A stretch of DNA of 15,038 bases from an uncultured Prevotella sp. (GCA_900765465.1 CAAFRM010000194.1:1-15038); one strand, 5' to 3'. Counted from the first letter of the stretch, positions 6,510 through 13,847 are shown. Made by a program: numbers and translations. The notes: generated from the letters alone by a model not told the origin.

Positions 6510-7838
6510 ATGCAGAAGGTTTATAGGTTAATAATTATAGGTGTTCTGATGAGTGCGCTCGGTTCTCTCGGGCTGAGCGCGCAAATCAAAGGCTACAACA
6601 TCGTAGTGAGTGTGACTCCTGATCACCAGGACTGGAACTACAAGATAGGCGAGAAAGCCAACTTTACGGTAAATGTCAGGAAGAGTGGTACTCTTTTGAA
6701 CAATGTGAAGGTAAATTATGAGGCTGGTCCTGCCATGTTTCCGGATGTGAAGAAAAGTACCACCCTCAAGGATGGTGTGATGAAATGGAGCGGAAGCTTG
6801 AATAAGCCGGGCTTCTACCGATTCAAGGTCATTGCTCATGTGGATGGAAAGGATTACGAAGGACTCTGCACCGCAGGTTTCTCTCCCGAAAAGATTCAGC
6901 CTTATGCCCAGGAACCGAAGGATTTTGATGCATTTTGGAAGAAAGCGTTGGATGAGGCTCGCCAGACAGATCTGAATATCACCAAGGTCTTGCTTCCAGA
7001 GCGCTGCACTCAAGATAAGAATGTATATGAGATCAGTTATAATAACAACCGGTGGGGCTCTAAGATGTATGGTATCCTGAGTGTTCCGGTAAAGGAAGGC
7101 AGATATCCAGCCTTGCTCCGAGTGCCGGGTGCGGGTGTGCGTCCTTATGCAGGCGATACCTATACCGCGCCATCCAAGTGTATCGTATTGGAAATCGGTA
7201 TTCATGGCATTCCTGTTACGATGGAACAGAAGGTGTATGATGATCTCCTGAACGGTGAACTGAATGGCTATTGGGATACTAATCTCGAAAATCCAGACCG
7301 TAACTCGTATAAGAGAGTCATCACCGGAGCTGTGCGTGGAGTGGATTTCATCGCAGCGCTTCCTGAATGGGATGGAAAGACCATCGGCGTAACGGGTTCT
7401 TCGCAGGGAGGATTCCTCTCTATTGCTGTGGCTGCACTCGATAAGCGTATCACGTTCCTGGCTCCTGTGCATGATGCCATGTGTGATTATGAAGCTGAAA
7501 TTCATGGAGTTGCAGGCGGTTGGCCTCATTACTTCTATAAGGAGAACAAAGCTCAGGGGGCTGCCTGGAAGGAGACTAAGCTCACCGAACTGGAAAAGGC
7601 TAGATTGGAAGGTGCCCGCTATTACGATGGCGTCAACTTTGCCCGTCGCATCACCGTTCCGGGATGGTATAGCTTCGGTTACAACGATGAGGTGGTTCCT
7701 CCAACTTCTTCATACGGATTATATAATAGTGTGAAGGCGCCAAAGACCCTGAGTCTCTACCAAATGACCGGTCATTTCTGGTATCAGGAGCAGTGGGATG
7801 AATGGCAGGCTTGGATTATTCAACAATTAACTAAATAA
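6510..7838 (+). CDS. Exported CE7-type acetyl (xylan) esterase with N-terminal beta domain
   Basis: A 442-residue protein whose signal peptide probably ends at LGLSA|Q (24/25). Residues 26-130 look like an all-beta Ig-like domain (DWNYKIGEKANFTVNVRKSG...). An AXE1/CE7 alpha/beta hydrolase domain follows from about 135. The inferred triad is S298 (GSSQGG), D393 (GYNDEVVPP) and H422 (TGHFW). Classical CE7 enzymes have HE after the third motif; here it is HF. The RG of the upstream RGQ motif is present as RGVDF. CE7 enzymes remove acetyl groups from xylan-derived and other acetylated sugars. Placement 4 nt before a GH26 mannanase suggests the substrate is acetylated gluco- or galactomannan, which is inference from context. 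It is the first gene of the operon. Confidence 0.8.
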   Translation: MQKVYRLIIIGVLMSALGSLGLSAQIKGYNIVVSVTPDHQDWNYKIGEKANFTVNVRKSGTLLNNVKVNYEAGPAMFPDVKKSTTLKDGVMKWSGSLNKPGFYRFKVIAHVDGKDYEGLCTAGFSPEKIQPYAQEPKDFDAFWKKALDEARQTDLNITKVLLPERCTQDKNVYEISYNNNRWGSKMYGILSVPVKEGRYPALLRVPGAGVRPYAGDTYTAPSKCIVLEIGIHGIPVTMEQKVYDDLLNGELNGYWDTNLENPDRNSYKRVITGAVRGVDFIAALPEWDGKTIGVTGSSQGGFLSIAVAALDKRITFLAPVHDAMCDYEAEIHGVAGGWPHYFYKENKAQGAAWKETKLTELEKARLEGARYYDGVNFARRITVPGWYSFGYNDEVVPPTSSYGLYNSVKAPKTLSLYQMTGHFWYQEQWDEWQAWIIQQLTK

Positions 7839-7842
7839 ATTT

Positions 7843-9003
7843 ATGTTAGGAAAAAGAATATTGATCAGTGCTGTTTGTCTGCTGGCTATGCAGGGAGCTA
7901 TGGCACAGGTGGATGGTGTCACTGGTGCTTCTGTTCAGACTGCAGGTGCATCTTGCAGCAAAGACAAAAAGGTTTGCTGCAAAACACCAGCTGAACAACT
8001 GAAAATTCGTCTGCAGAAAATATTAAACAAGGGTATTATGTTGGGTCATCAGGATGACCCTGTGTATGGTACCACCTGGAAATGGGATGAAGGAAAGAGC
8101 GATGTACTTCTTACTACTGGCGATTATCCCGCAGTAATGGGATTTGATCTGGGTAAGATAGAACTCGACAGCAAGGAGAACCTGGATGGTGTTCCGTTCG
8201 ACAGAATGCGCCAGGAAATCATCGCTCAGTATAAAAGAGGTGGAATCGTTACCTTGAGCTGGCATCCTTGGAATCCGGCAACAGGCGAGAATGCCTGGGA
8301 TCCGAAGGGAGATGCTGTGGCTGCCGTCCTGGATGGAGGCATCCAGCTGCAGAAATTTGACTTCTGGATCAAAAAAGTATCAGACTTCATCCTTTCTCTC
8401 AAGACTAATGACGGCAAACTCATTCCTGTAATCTTCCGACCATGGCATGAAATGAATGGCGGATGGTTCTGGTGGGGCGCCAACAGTTGCACACCTGCAC
8501 AATACAACCAACTTTATGCAAATACCTATCACAGACTTACTAAAGCAGGGTGCAGCAACATCGTTTGGGCGTGGTCGCCAAATCTCGGAAGCGAGAAGAC
8601 CGTCGAAGCTTTCTTGGAGCGCTTCCCAGGAGAACAGTATGTGGATATGGTGGGCATCGATATCTATGAGTTTTATAACGATGATGCTGCCTATCAGCAG
8701 AATCTCTCTGCCAGCCTGGATGTCATGATGGCAGCGGCAAAGAAGGTGGGTAAGATTCCTGCCCTCACCGAAACCGGTTGCCGGGGAATCTCTCAGAAGA
8801 AAGACTGGTTTACGAAGACCCTTTGGCCTGTTCTCCAGAAGTATCAGGTAAGCTATGTGCTCTTCTGGCGCAATGCCTGGGACAAACCTCAGGAGGAGGC
8901 TTATCTCCCTGGAGTAGGTGATGGAGCCATCGTCAATGACTTCAAGGCATTCAAGAACGAAAAGAAAGTCCTTTTTGTCAAAGACATCAAGAAAGTTAAG
9001 TGA
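7843..9003 (+). CDS. manA: Exported GH26 endo-beta-1,4-mannanase (or mannobiose-producing mannanase)
   Basis: A 386-residue protein with a signal peptide (MLGKRILISAVCLLAMQGAMA|Q). A short linker containing three Cys (C38, C45, C46) is followed by a GH26 TIM barrel from about residue 50. Hallmarks are GIMLGHQDD (64-72), TLSWHPWNP, FRPWHEMNGGWFWWG with E203 as acid/base, VWAWSPN, and PALTETG with E310 as nucleophile. The 107-residue spacing between the two Glu agrees with characterised GH26 mannanases. The enzyme hydrolyses beta-1,4-mannan backbones in the periplasm or outside the cell. In the syntenic B. fragilis cluster the GH26 enzyme yields mannobiose, which suits the downstream epimerase and phosphorylase. 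There is no lipobox, so it is predicted soluble and exported rather than surface-anchored. An endo versus exo-mannobiohydrolase mode cannot be told from sequence alone. Confidence 0.92.
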   Translation: MLGKRILISAVCLLAMQGAMAQVDGVTGASVQTAGASCSKDKKVCCKTPAEQLKIRLQKILNKGIMLGHQDDPVYGTTWKWDEGKSDVLLTTGDYPAVMGFDLGKIELDSKENLDGVPFDRMRQEIIAQYKRGGIVTLSWHPWNPATGENAWDPKGDAVAAVLDGGIQLQKFDFWIKKVSDFILSLKTNDGKLIPVIFRPWHEMNGGWFWWGANSCTPAQYNQLYANTYHRLTKAGCSNIVWAWSPNLGSEKTVEAFLERFPGEQYVDMVGIDIYEFYNDDAAYQQNLSASLDVMMAAAKKVGKIPALTETGCRGISQKKDWFTKTLWPVLQKYQVSYVLFWRNAWDKPQEEAYLPGVGDGAIVNDFKAFKNEKKVLFVKDIKKVK

Positions 9004-9043
9004 AGAACGAAGAGTGAAGAATTCAATAGTCTTTACTAATCAT

Positions 9044-9076
9044 AAAGTTCAAAGTTCAAAGTTTAAAGTTCAAAGT
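9044..9076 (+). repeat. Heptanucleotide array upstream of GH130
   Basis: Units AAAGTTC, AAAGTTC, AAAGTTT, AAAGTTC, AAAGT (33 nt, 4.7 copies) end 10 nt before the GH130 ATG (9087). CTAATCAT (9036-9043) precedes them. The array fills most of the 83-nt gap between GH26 and GH130. Confidence 0.9.
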
Positions 9077-9086
9077 AAAAAATATT

Positions 9087-10259
9087 ATGACTACATTTCA
9101 AGAAAAAGTGAAGGCTCTCCGTGCTCATCACGAGGAATTGTTGAGCCGCAAGAATGAACCGGTAGAGTGGGGCAACGGTATCTACGAGAAATATAAGAAT
9201 CCTATCCTCACTGCAGAACATACTCCACTGGAGTGGCGTTACGACTTCGATGAGAAGAGCAACCCATATCTGATGCAGCGCATCATGATGAATGCTACCC
9301 TCAATTCGGGTGCCATCAAGTGGAACGGCAAGTATCTCCTCGTTGTACGTGTGGAGGGTGCCGACCGCAAGAGCTTCTTCGCTGTAGCTGAGAGTCCTAA
9401 CGGTATAGATAACTTCCGTTTCTGGGATGAGCCTATCACCATGCCAGAGGATGTAATTCCTGCTACCAATATCTATGATATGCGACTTACCGCTCATGAG
9501 GATGGCTATATCTATGGTGTGTTCTGTGCTGAGCGCCACGATGATGACCAGCCAGGCGACCTGAGTGCTGCTACAGCTACTGCAGCCATCGCACGTACCA
9601 AGGACCTGGTAAACTGGGAGCGTCTTCCAGACCTGAAGACCAAGAGTCAGCAGCGCAATGTGGTTCTTCATCCAGAGTTTGTAGATGGCAAATATGCTTT
9701 CTATACCCGTCCACAGGATGGATTCATCGATACAGGTTCTGGTGGTGGTATCGGCTGGGCACTCGTTGATGACATCACTCATGCCGAAATCAAGGAAGAG
9801 AAGATCATCAATGCCCGTCACTACCACACTATCCAGGAGGTGAAGAACGGTGAGGGACCTCATCCTATCAAGACCGACAAGGGCTGGTTGCATCTCGCTC
9901 ATGGTGTTCGTGGCTGTGCCAGTGGTCTCCGTTATGTACTCTATATGTATATGACCTCTCTCGAGGATCCTACTAAGGTGATTGCAGAGCCAGGTGGATA
10001 CCTCCTCGTACCAGAAGGTCCTGAGTATATTGGTGATGTGATGAACGTAGTGTTCACCAACGGTTGGATTGCAGATGAGGATGGCAAGGTATTTATCTAC
10101 TACGCTTCTTCTGATACACGTATGCACGTAGCTACCTCAACCATCGACCGTTTGGTAGATTACTGTATGAATACTCCAAAGGATGACTATCGCACCCAGT
10201 TCTCTGTAGAGAAGATCAAGGACTTGGTGGCTAAGAATAAAAAGACTTTAGGTAAATAG
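9087..10259 (+). CDS. mgp: GH130 4-O-beta-D-mannosyl-D-glucose phosphorylase
   Basis: A 390-residue cytoplasmic enzyme without a signal peptide. It phosphorolyses mannosyl-beta-1,4-glucose to alpha-mannose 1-phosphate and glucose. The N-terminal helical extension (residues 1-40) and motifs NATLNSGAI, VVRVEGADRKSFF, NIYDMRLTAHEDGYIYG, SQQRNVVLHPEF, ARHYHTIQEVKNGEGPHP and YYASSDTRMHVATS match the GH130_1 group. The candidate catalytic residue D131 falls at the same number as the catalytic Asp of the B. fragilis enzyme, as I recall it. It lies between the mannanase and the transporter/epimerase genes, the same order as in the B. fragilis pathway. A mannooligosaccharide-specific GH130_2 enzyme is the alternative, but the long helical N-terminus and the epimerase partner favour mannosylglucose. 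Confidence 0.93.
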   Translation: MTTFQEKVKALRAHHEELLSRKNEPVEWGNGIYEKYKNPILTAEHTPLEWRYDFDEKSNPYLMQRIMMNATLNSGAIKWNGKYLLVVRVEGADRKSFFAVAESPNGIDNFRFWDEPITMPEDVIPATNIYDMRLTAHEDGYIYGVFCAERHDDDQPGDLSAATATAAIARTKDLVNWERLPDLKTKSQQRNVVLHPEFVDGKYAFYTRPQDGFIDTGSGGGIGWALVDDITHAEIKEEKIINARHYHTIQEVKNGEGPHPIKTDKGWLHLAHGVRGCASGLRYVLYMYMTSLEDPTKVIAEPGGYLLVPEGPEYIGDVMNVVFTNGWIADEDGKVFIYYASSDTRMHVATSTIDRLVDYCMNTPKDDYRTQFSVEKIKDLVAKNKKTLGK

Positions 10260-10263
10260 GTGT

Positions 10264-10337
10264 CAAGGTATTAAGATTGTAGGGATTCTCAACCTTTGTC
10301 TGTATTCTTAATATGGACGAGGGCGGAATCCCTTTTT
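10264..10337 (+). promoter_or_regulatory. Structured intercistronic segment, possible attenuator before the transporter
   Basis: Three pairings compete or interlock. AAGGT (10265-10269) can pair with ACCTT (10292-10296). TATTAAGA (10269-10276) is the perfect complement of TCTTAATA (10306-10313). AGGGATTC (10281-10288) is the perfect complement of GAATCCCT (10326-10333), whose 3' arm merges into TTTTT (10333-10337) like an intrinsic terminator. The last two interlace in pseudoknot order, so they may be alternatives. This could partially terminate transcription or stabilise the upstream mRNA. Confidence 0.45.
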
Positions 10338-10340
10338 CGT

Positions 10341-10373
10341 AAAGTTCAATGTTCAAAATTCAAAGTTCAAAGT
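10341..10373 (+). repeat. Heptanucleotide array upstream of the transporter gene
   Basis: Units AAAGTTC, AATGTTC, AAAATTC, AAAGTTC, AAAGT (33 nt) end 4 nt before the ATG at 10378. Unit by unit it matches the kdsD array (4281-4313) except for one base in the second unit, although the downstream genes are unrelated. The CTAATCA prefix is missing here. Confidence 0.9.
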
Positions 10374-10377
10374 AAAA

Positions 10378-11721
10378 ATGGCTAGTTTAAAGGAAAAAAT
10401 TGCTTATGCTTTGGGCGATGCCGCTGCCGGCGGTATCGTTTGGAAGGTGATGTCTATCGCTTTCCCTCTGTTTTTTACCAATGTCTTCGGACTCTCTTTT
10501 GCCGATGCTGCCGTGCTGATGCTGGTGGCTCGTATGTTTGATGTGGTGACCGACCCTCTGATGGGTAGTCTTGCCGACCGTACACAGAGCCGCTTCGGTA
10601 CCTATCGTCCCTGGTTGATTTATGGAGCCGTTCCTTTCGGATTGGTTTTCGCGCTCCTGCTCTATACGCCTGATTTCGGTCCGGTGGGCAAGCGTATCTA
10701 TGCCTATGCCCTCTATCTTCTGATGATGGCGATATATACGATGGTGAATGTACCTTATGGTTCCCTGCTCGGTGTGATGACCGAGGATGATGACGAGAAG
10801 AACCAGTTCTCGTCCTTCCGTATGGTGGGTGCCTATGCGATGGGATTCGCCACCTTGCTCTCTTTCCCATATCTTCAGGAGATGGTGGGCGGTACTGCTA
10901 CCCATCAGTATGCCGTTATCGGTGCCATCCTGGGTGTCGTTGCGGCCGTGATGACTCTGGCTTGCGGTCTTCTTACCAAGGAGCGGCTGAAGCCGAAGAG
11001 AGCAGAGAAGTTCTCCTTCCACCAGTTTGCCGACCTGGTACACAACAAGGCTTGGCTCTACATGACCGCCATTGCCGTATGTACCAACTTCTTCAATGGC
11101 TTTCGCTATGCTGTAGCGGGTTATATGTTCGATTACTGTCTGCATGGCAATGTCACCATCGAGGGATTGATCATCAACTACACGGTGTTCATGGCATTCG
11201 GTGAGGTAACCTGTATGATTTTCGGAGGGGTATCTCCTTGGTTCACCCGTGTAGTAGGCAGCAAACGGATGGCATTCTTCTGGGCAGCAACCCTCTGTCT
11301 GGTACTTTCATTGGTGTTCTTCTTTATCCCGATGAATCCTGCCTATATCTGGGTGATGATAGCCCTCGTGGTGTTGACCTCTGTAGGTATCGGTATCTAT
11401 TCACCACTGTTGTGGTCTATGTATGCCGATGTAGCCGATTATCATACCGATCATTTCGGAACCTCAGCTACTGGTCTCATCTTCTCCTCAGGTACGATGA
11501 GTCAGAAGTTTGGTACCGCCATTTCCGGTTCGCTCATCGCCCTTTTCCTGGGTTGGGCTGGTGCCAATATGATTACCGACAAGATGGGTAATACCATGAT
11601 AGATCCAGCCAGTGTCACCGATTCTGTGCTCACCATGGTATGGTCTTTGTTCAGTCTTTTCCCTGCATTCATCGCATTCCTGCTGATGGTTCTTGCTTGG
11701 AAGTTCCCTATAAAAAAGTAA
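10378..11721 (+). CDS. GPH-family (MelB-like) sugar:cation symporter, probable mannobiose transporter
   Basis: A 447-residue inner membrane protein with about 12 hydrophobic segments. The GPH signature ARMFDVVTDPLMGSLADRT places D55 and D59 at the positions of the MelB cation-site aspartates, and SRFGTYRPW follows. A central loop (about 197-215, KERLKPKRAEKFSF) is positively charged, as expected between the two halves. It likely imports the disaccharide released by GH26, probably mannobiose, with Na+ or H+. That substrate is inferred from its position between mgp and the epimerase, as in B. fragilis. It ends 4 nt before the epimerase ATG, so the two are probably translated together. No SusC/SusD outer-membrane pair is present in the window to bring the sugar into the periplasm. 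Confidence 0.88.
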   Translation: MASLKEKIAYALGDAAAGGIVWKVMSIAFPLFFTNVFGLSFADAAVLMLVARMFDVVTDPLMGSLADRTQSRFGTYRPWLIYGAVPFGLVFALLLYTPDFGPVGKRIYAYALYLLMMAIYTMVNVPYGSLLGVMTEDDDEKNQFSSFRMVGAYAMGFATLLSFPYLQEMVGGTATHQYAVIGAILGVVAAVMTLACGLLTKERLKPKRAEKFSFHQFADLVHNKAWLYMTAIAVCTNFFNGFRYAVAGYMFDYCLHGNVTIEGLIINYTVFMAFGEVTCMIFGGVSPWFTRVVGSKRMAFFWAATLCLVLSLVFFFIPMNPAYIWVMIALVVLTSVGIGIYSPLLWSMYADVADYHTDHFGTSATGLIFSSGTMSQKFGTAISGSLIALFLGWAGANMITDKMGNTMIDPASVTDSVLTMVWSLFSLFPAFIAFLLMVLAWKFPIKK

Positions 11722-11725
11722 TAAT

Positions 11726-12907
11726 ATGGAAAATCTGAAAAAAACAATGAAGGATGTGCTGGAAAACAACATCCTCAACTATTGGATTCACAAGGTAAAG
11801 GATGAAGAGAATGGTGGCTTCTATGGACGTGTCGATGGCAACGACCAGGTACATCCTGAAGCCGAGAAAGGTGCAGTAATGAATGCCCGTATCCTGTGGG
11901 CTTTTTCTGCAGCCTACCGGGTATTGAAGAAGCCAGAGTATCTGGAGGCTGCAACCCGTGCCAAGGAGTATGTGCGTGATCATTTCCTGGATAAGGAATA
12001 TGGAGGCATCTACTGGAGCGTGGATTACAAGGGCAATCCGCTTGATACCAAGAAGCAGACTTATGCCATCGGCTTTGCCATTTACGGATTTTCCGAGTAT
12101 GCGCGTGCTACAGGTGACAAGGAAGCGCTGGATATTGCCATCTCGCTTTATCACGATATCGAAAAGCATGCCTTCGATGCCAAGAACAATGGATATATTG
12201 AGGCGCTGACCCGTGAATGGCAGCCTATCGCTGATATGCGACTCTCTGATAAGGATGAGAATGGTTCCCGTACTATGAATACCCATCTGCATATCATCGA
12301 ACCTTATACCAATCTCTATCGTGTGTGGAAGACCGAAGAGCTGGAAAAGAGCATCCGCAATCTCCTGGATATCTTTACCGATAAGTTGCTCAATCAGGAG
12401 ACCTATCATCTCGACCTCTTCTTCAATGATGAGTGGGAAGGTAAGCGAAACATTGAGAGTTACGGTCACGATATCGAGGCATCCTGGCTGCTCCACGAAA
12501 CTGCGCTCGTCTTGGGCGATAAGGAAGTACTCCATAGGATAGAGCGTATCATCCGCCGCATTGCCGATGCTGCTGATGAGGGCTTGCGTCCTGATGGAAG
12601 TATGGTATATGAGCATTGGAAGGATGGTGATCGGTTTGATCTCCAGCGCCAGTGGTGGGTACAGTGCGAGAATATCATCGGTCATATCGATCTCTATCAG
12701 TATTTCCGTACGGATGAGAATCTCGAAGTGGCCATTCGTTGCTGGAACTATGTGGCAAAGCATCTCCTGGATCTGCAGAACGGTGAGTGGCACTGGGCTA
12801 TCCTCGAAGATGGTACGGTGAATAAGGAAGATGATAAGGCGGGCTTCTGGAAGTGCCCTTATCACAACTCTAGAATGTGTCTCGAACTGATAGAACGTGA
12901 ATATTAG
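11726..12907 (+). CDS. Mannobiose/cellobiose 2-epimerase (AGE superfamily)
   Basis: A 393-residue cytoplasmic (alpha/alpha)6-barrel protein that inverts C2 of the reducing-end sugar, turning beta-1,4-mannobiose into mannosylglucose (or cellobiose into glucosylmannose). Motifs of the family are visible: NGGFYGRVD (29-37), KGAVMNARILWAFSAAYR with R54 (48-65), NTHLHIIEPYTNLYR (185-199), YGHDIEASWLLHE with H248 and E251, QWWVQCE (309-315), and GFWKCPYHNSR with H380. H248 and H380 correspond to the general acid/base pair of characterised cellobiose epimerases. As the last gene of the operon it supplies the substrate of GH130. N-acylglucosamine 2-epimerase is a common generic annotation for this fold, but the neighbours make mannobiose the likely substrate. 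Confidence 0.92.
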   Translation: MENLKKTMKDVLENNILNYWIHKVKDEENGGFYGRVDGNDQVHPEAEKGAVMNARILWAFSAAYRVLKKPEYLEAATRAKEYVRDHFLDKEYGGIYWSVDYKGNPLDTKKQTYAIGFAIYGFSEYARATGDKEALDIAISLYHDIEKHAFDAKNNGYIEALTREWQPIADMRLSDKDENGSRTMNTHLHIIEPYTNLYRVWKTEELEKSIRNLLDIFTDKLLNQETYHLDLFFNDEWEGKRNIESYGHDIEASWLLHETALVLGDKEVLHRIERIIRRIADAADEGLRPDGSMVYEHWKDGDRFDLQRQWWVQCENIIGHIDLYQYFRTDENLEVAIRCWNYVAKHLLDLQNGEWHWAILEDGTVNKEDDKAGFWKCPYHNSRMCLELIEREY

Positions 12908-12974
12908 AATACTGAACTTGCTAAACTTGAATTAGAATATTCATAGGTGTAGTTGATTGTTAGGTTGAGTCTTG

Positions 12975-13053
12975 CAGCTTTCGCGGATTACGCGGTTTTT
13001 CTTCTTTCCGGAGAATAATTTGCGTAATTTGTGAAAACTGTGAGACTTTTTTT
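12975..13053 (+). terminator. Long stem-loop with T-tract ending the mannan operon; dispersed repeat copy 2
   Basis: Segments 12979-12995 and 13020-13036 pair over 17 positions, 12 Watson-Crick and 5 G-U. One mismatch and three further pairs (12975-12977 with 13038-13040) extend the stem, and the loop is 24 nt. A run of seven T (13047-13053) follows, so it looks like an intrinsic terminator. The 5' arm contains CGCGGATTACGCGG, the repeat seen at 3277-3307. The T-tract overlaps the -33 box of the next promoter. Positions 12908-12974 hold nothing else that I recognise. Confidence 0.6.
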
Positions 13054-13082
13054 GTTTATTCCGAATAAATATTGTATATTTG
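13051..13082 (+). promoter_or_regulatory. Strong promoter of the deoxynucleoside kinase pair
   Basis: TTTG (13051-13054), exactly 20 nt, then TATATTTG (13075-13082) is the best consensus match in the window. Transcription should begin near 13088, directly before a stable leader hairpin. Confidence 0.8.
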
Positions 13083-13090
13083 CAGTCTGT

Positions 13091-13124
13091 AGAATCGAGA
13101 CTTGCCTGGAGCCAGTCTCATTCT
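13091..13124 (+). promoter_or_regulatory. 5' leader stem-loop of the kinase transcript
   Basis: An 11-bp stem (13091-13095 plus 13097-13102, pairing with 13114-13119 and 13120-13124) with one bulged C at 13096 and an 11-nt loop lies within a few nucleotides of the predicted transcript start. Such 5'-terminal hairpins commonly protect mRNA. No T-tract follows, so it is not a terminator. A degenerate heptad run (13124-13150) sits between it and the ATG. Confidence 0.5.
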
Positions 13125-13157
13125 ATGTTCAAGATTCAATACTCAATATAAGAAAAA

Positions 13158-13784
13158 ATGTACATAGCAGTAGCAGGAAATATCGGTAGTGGAAAGACCA
13201 CGCTTACCAAGATGCTCTCCAAGCATTACGGCTGGAAGCAGTACTTGGAGCCAGTGGCAGAGAATCCCTACATCGATGACTATTACAAGGACATCCCCCG
13301 ATGGGCTCTCAATATGGAGGTCTTCTATCTGAAGCAGCGATTCAAGAATCTGCTTGAGATTCAGCATTGTAAGGAGACGGTCATTCAAGATCGTACCATC
13401 TTTGAGGGTGTGTATGTCTTTGCAGCCAATAATAGAAAGATGGGTAATATGGACCAGCGCGACTTCGATACCTATATGGAACTCTTCGAGTCGATGATGG
13501 AAGTGGTTGAGATGCCGGAACTGATGATTTATCTCCGTTCTTCTGTTCCTCATCTTGTGAAGAATATTCAGAAACGAGGCCGTGATTACGAGCAGAAGAT
13601 GCCTATCGATTATCTCGAGGGAATCAATCTTCTCTACGATGATTTCATCATGGACAAGTATAAGGGTAGGGTGCTGGTAGTAGAGGTGGATAACCTCGAC
13701 TTCGAGCATAATCCCAAGCAGTTTGGCGACATCGTAGATAAGATTGACGCCAAGCTCTTCGGCCTCTTTTCCAAGGAAGAATAA
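13158..13784 (+). CDS. Deoxynucleoside kinase, copy 1
   Basis: A 208-residue cytoplasmic kinase of the dCK/dGK/dAK family that phosphorylates deoxynucleosides for salvage. The P-loop is GNIGSGKTT (7-15), E31 is the candidate catalytic base (LEPVAENPY), QDRT (77-80) is the DRS-like motif, and the lid is KRGRDYEQ (139-146). It is followed 63 nt later by a gap-free paralog. The start ATG at 13158 directly opens the conserved beta-strand, and the leader contains a strong promoter and hairpin. At residue 84 this copy has Gly (DRTIFEG) where the second has Asp. Substrate preference (dAdo, dGuo or dCyd) cannot be read from the sequence alone. Confidence 0.88.
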   Translation: MYIAVAGNIGSGKTTLTKMLSKHYGWKQYLEPVAENPYIDDYYKDIPRWALNMEVFYLKQRFKNLLEIQHCKETVIQDRTIFEGVYVFAANNRKMGNMDQRDFDTYMELFESMMEVVEMPELMIYLRSSVPHLVKNIQKRGRDYEQKMPIDYLEGINLLYDDFIMDKYKGRVLVVEVDNLDFEHNPKQFGDIVDKIDAKLFGLFSKEE

Positions 13785-13815
13785 TCTTCTTAAGAGAATC
13801 ATATTTACTAATCAA

Positions 13816-13841
13816 AAAGTTCAAAGTTCAAAGTTCAAAGT
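13816..13841 (+). repeat. Heptanucleotide array upstream of the second kinase gene
   Basis: Three perfect AAAGTTC units plus AAAGT (26 nt, 3.7 copies) end 6 nt before the ATG at 13848 and are preceded by CTAATCA (13808-13814). This is the most uniform array in the window. Confidence 0.9.
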
Positions 13842-13847
13842 AAGAAA

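Noticed and set aside
6528..7529. 333-codon minus-strand frame opposite the CE7 esterase
   Set aside because: Long but antisense to a secreted enzyme with an intact triad; its length follows from codon bias on the sense strand.
9063..10127. 354-codon minus-strand frame opposite GH130
   Set aside because: Overlaps the strongly conserved phosphorylase throughout and reaches into the repeat array; no independent evidence.
11708..12865. 385-codon minus-strand frame opposite the epimerase
   Set aside because: Antisense shadow rich in Ile/Leu with no motif; the sense frame carries all epimerase motifs.
9044..13841. Repeat arrays considered as a CRISPR or mobile-element signature
   Set aside because: Units are 7 nt, directly adjacent without spacers, and no cas, transposase or integrase gene is present.
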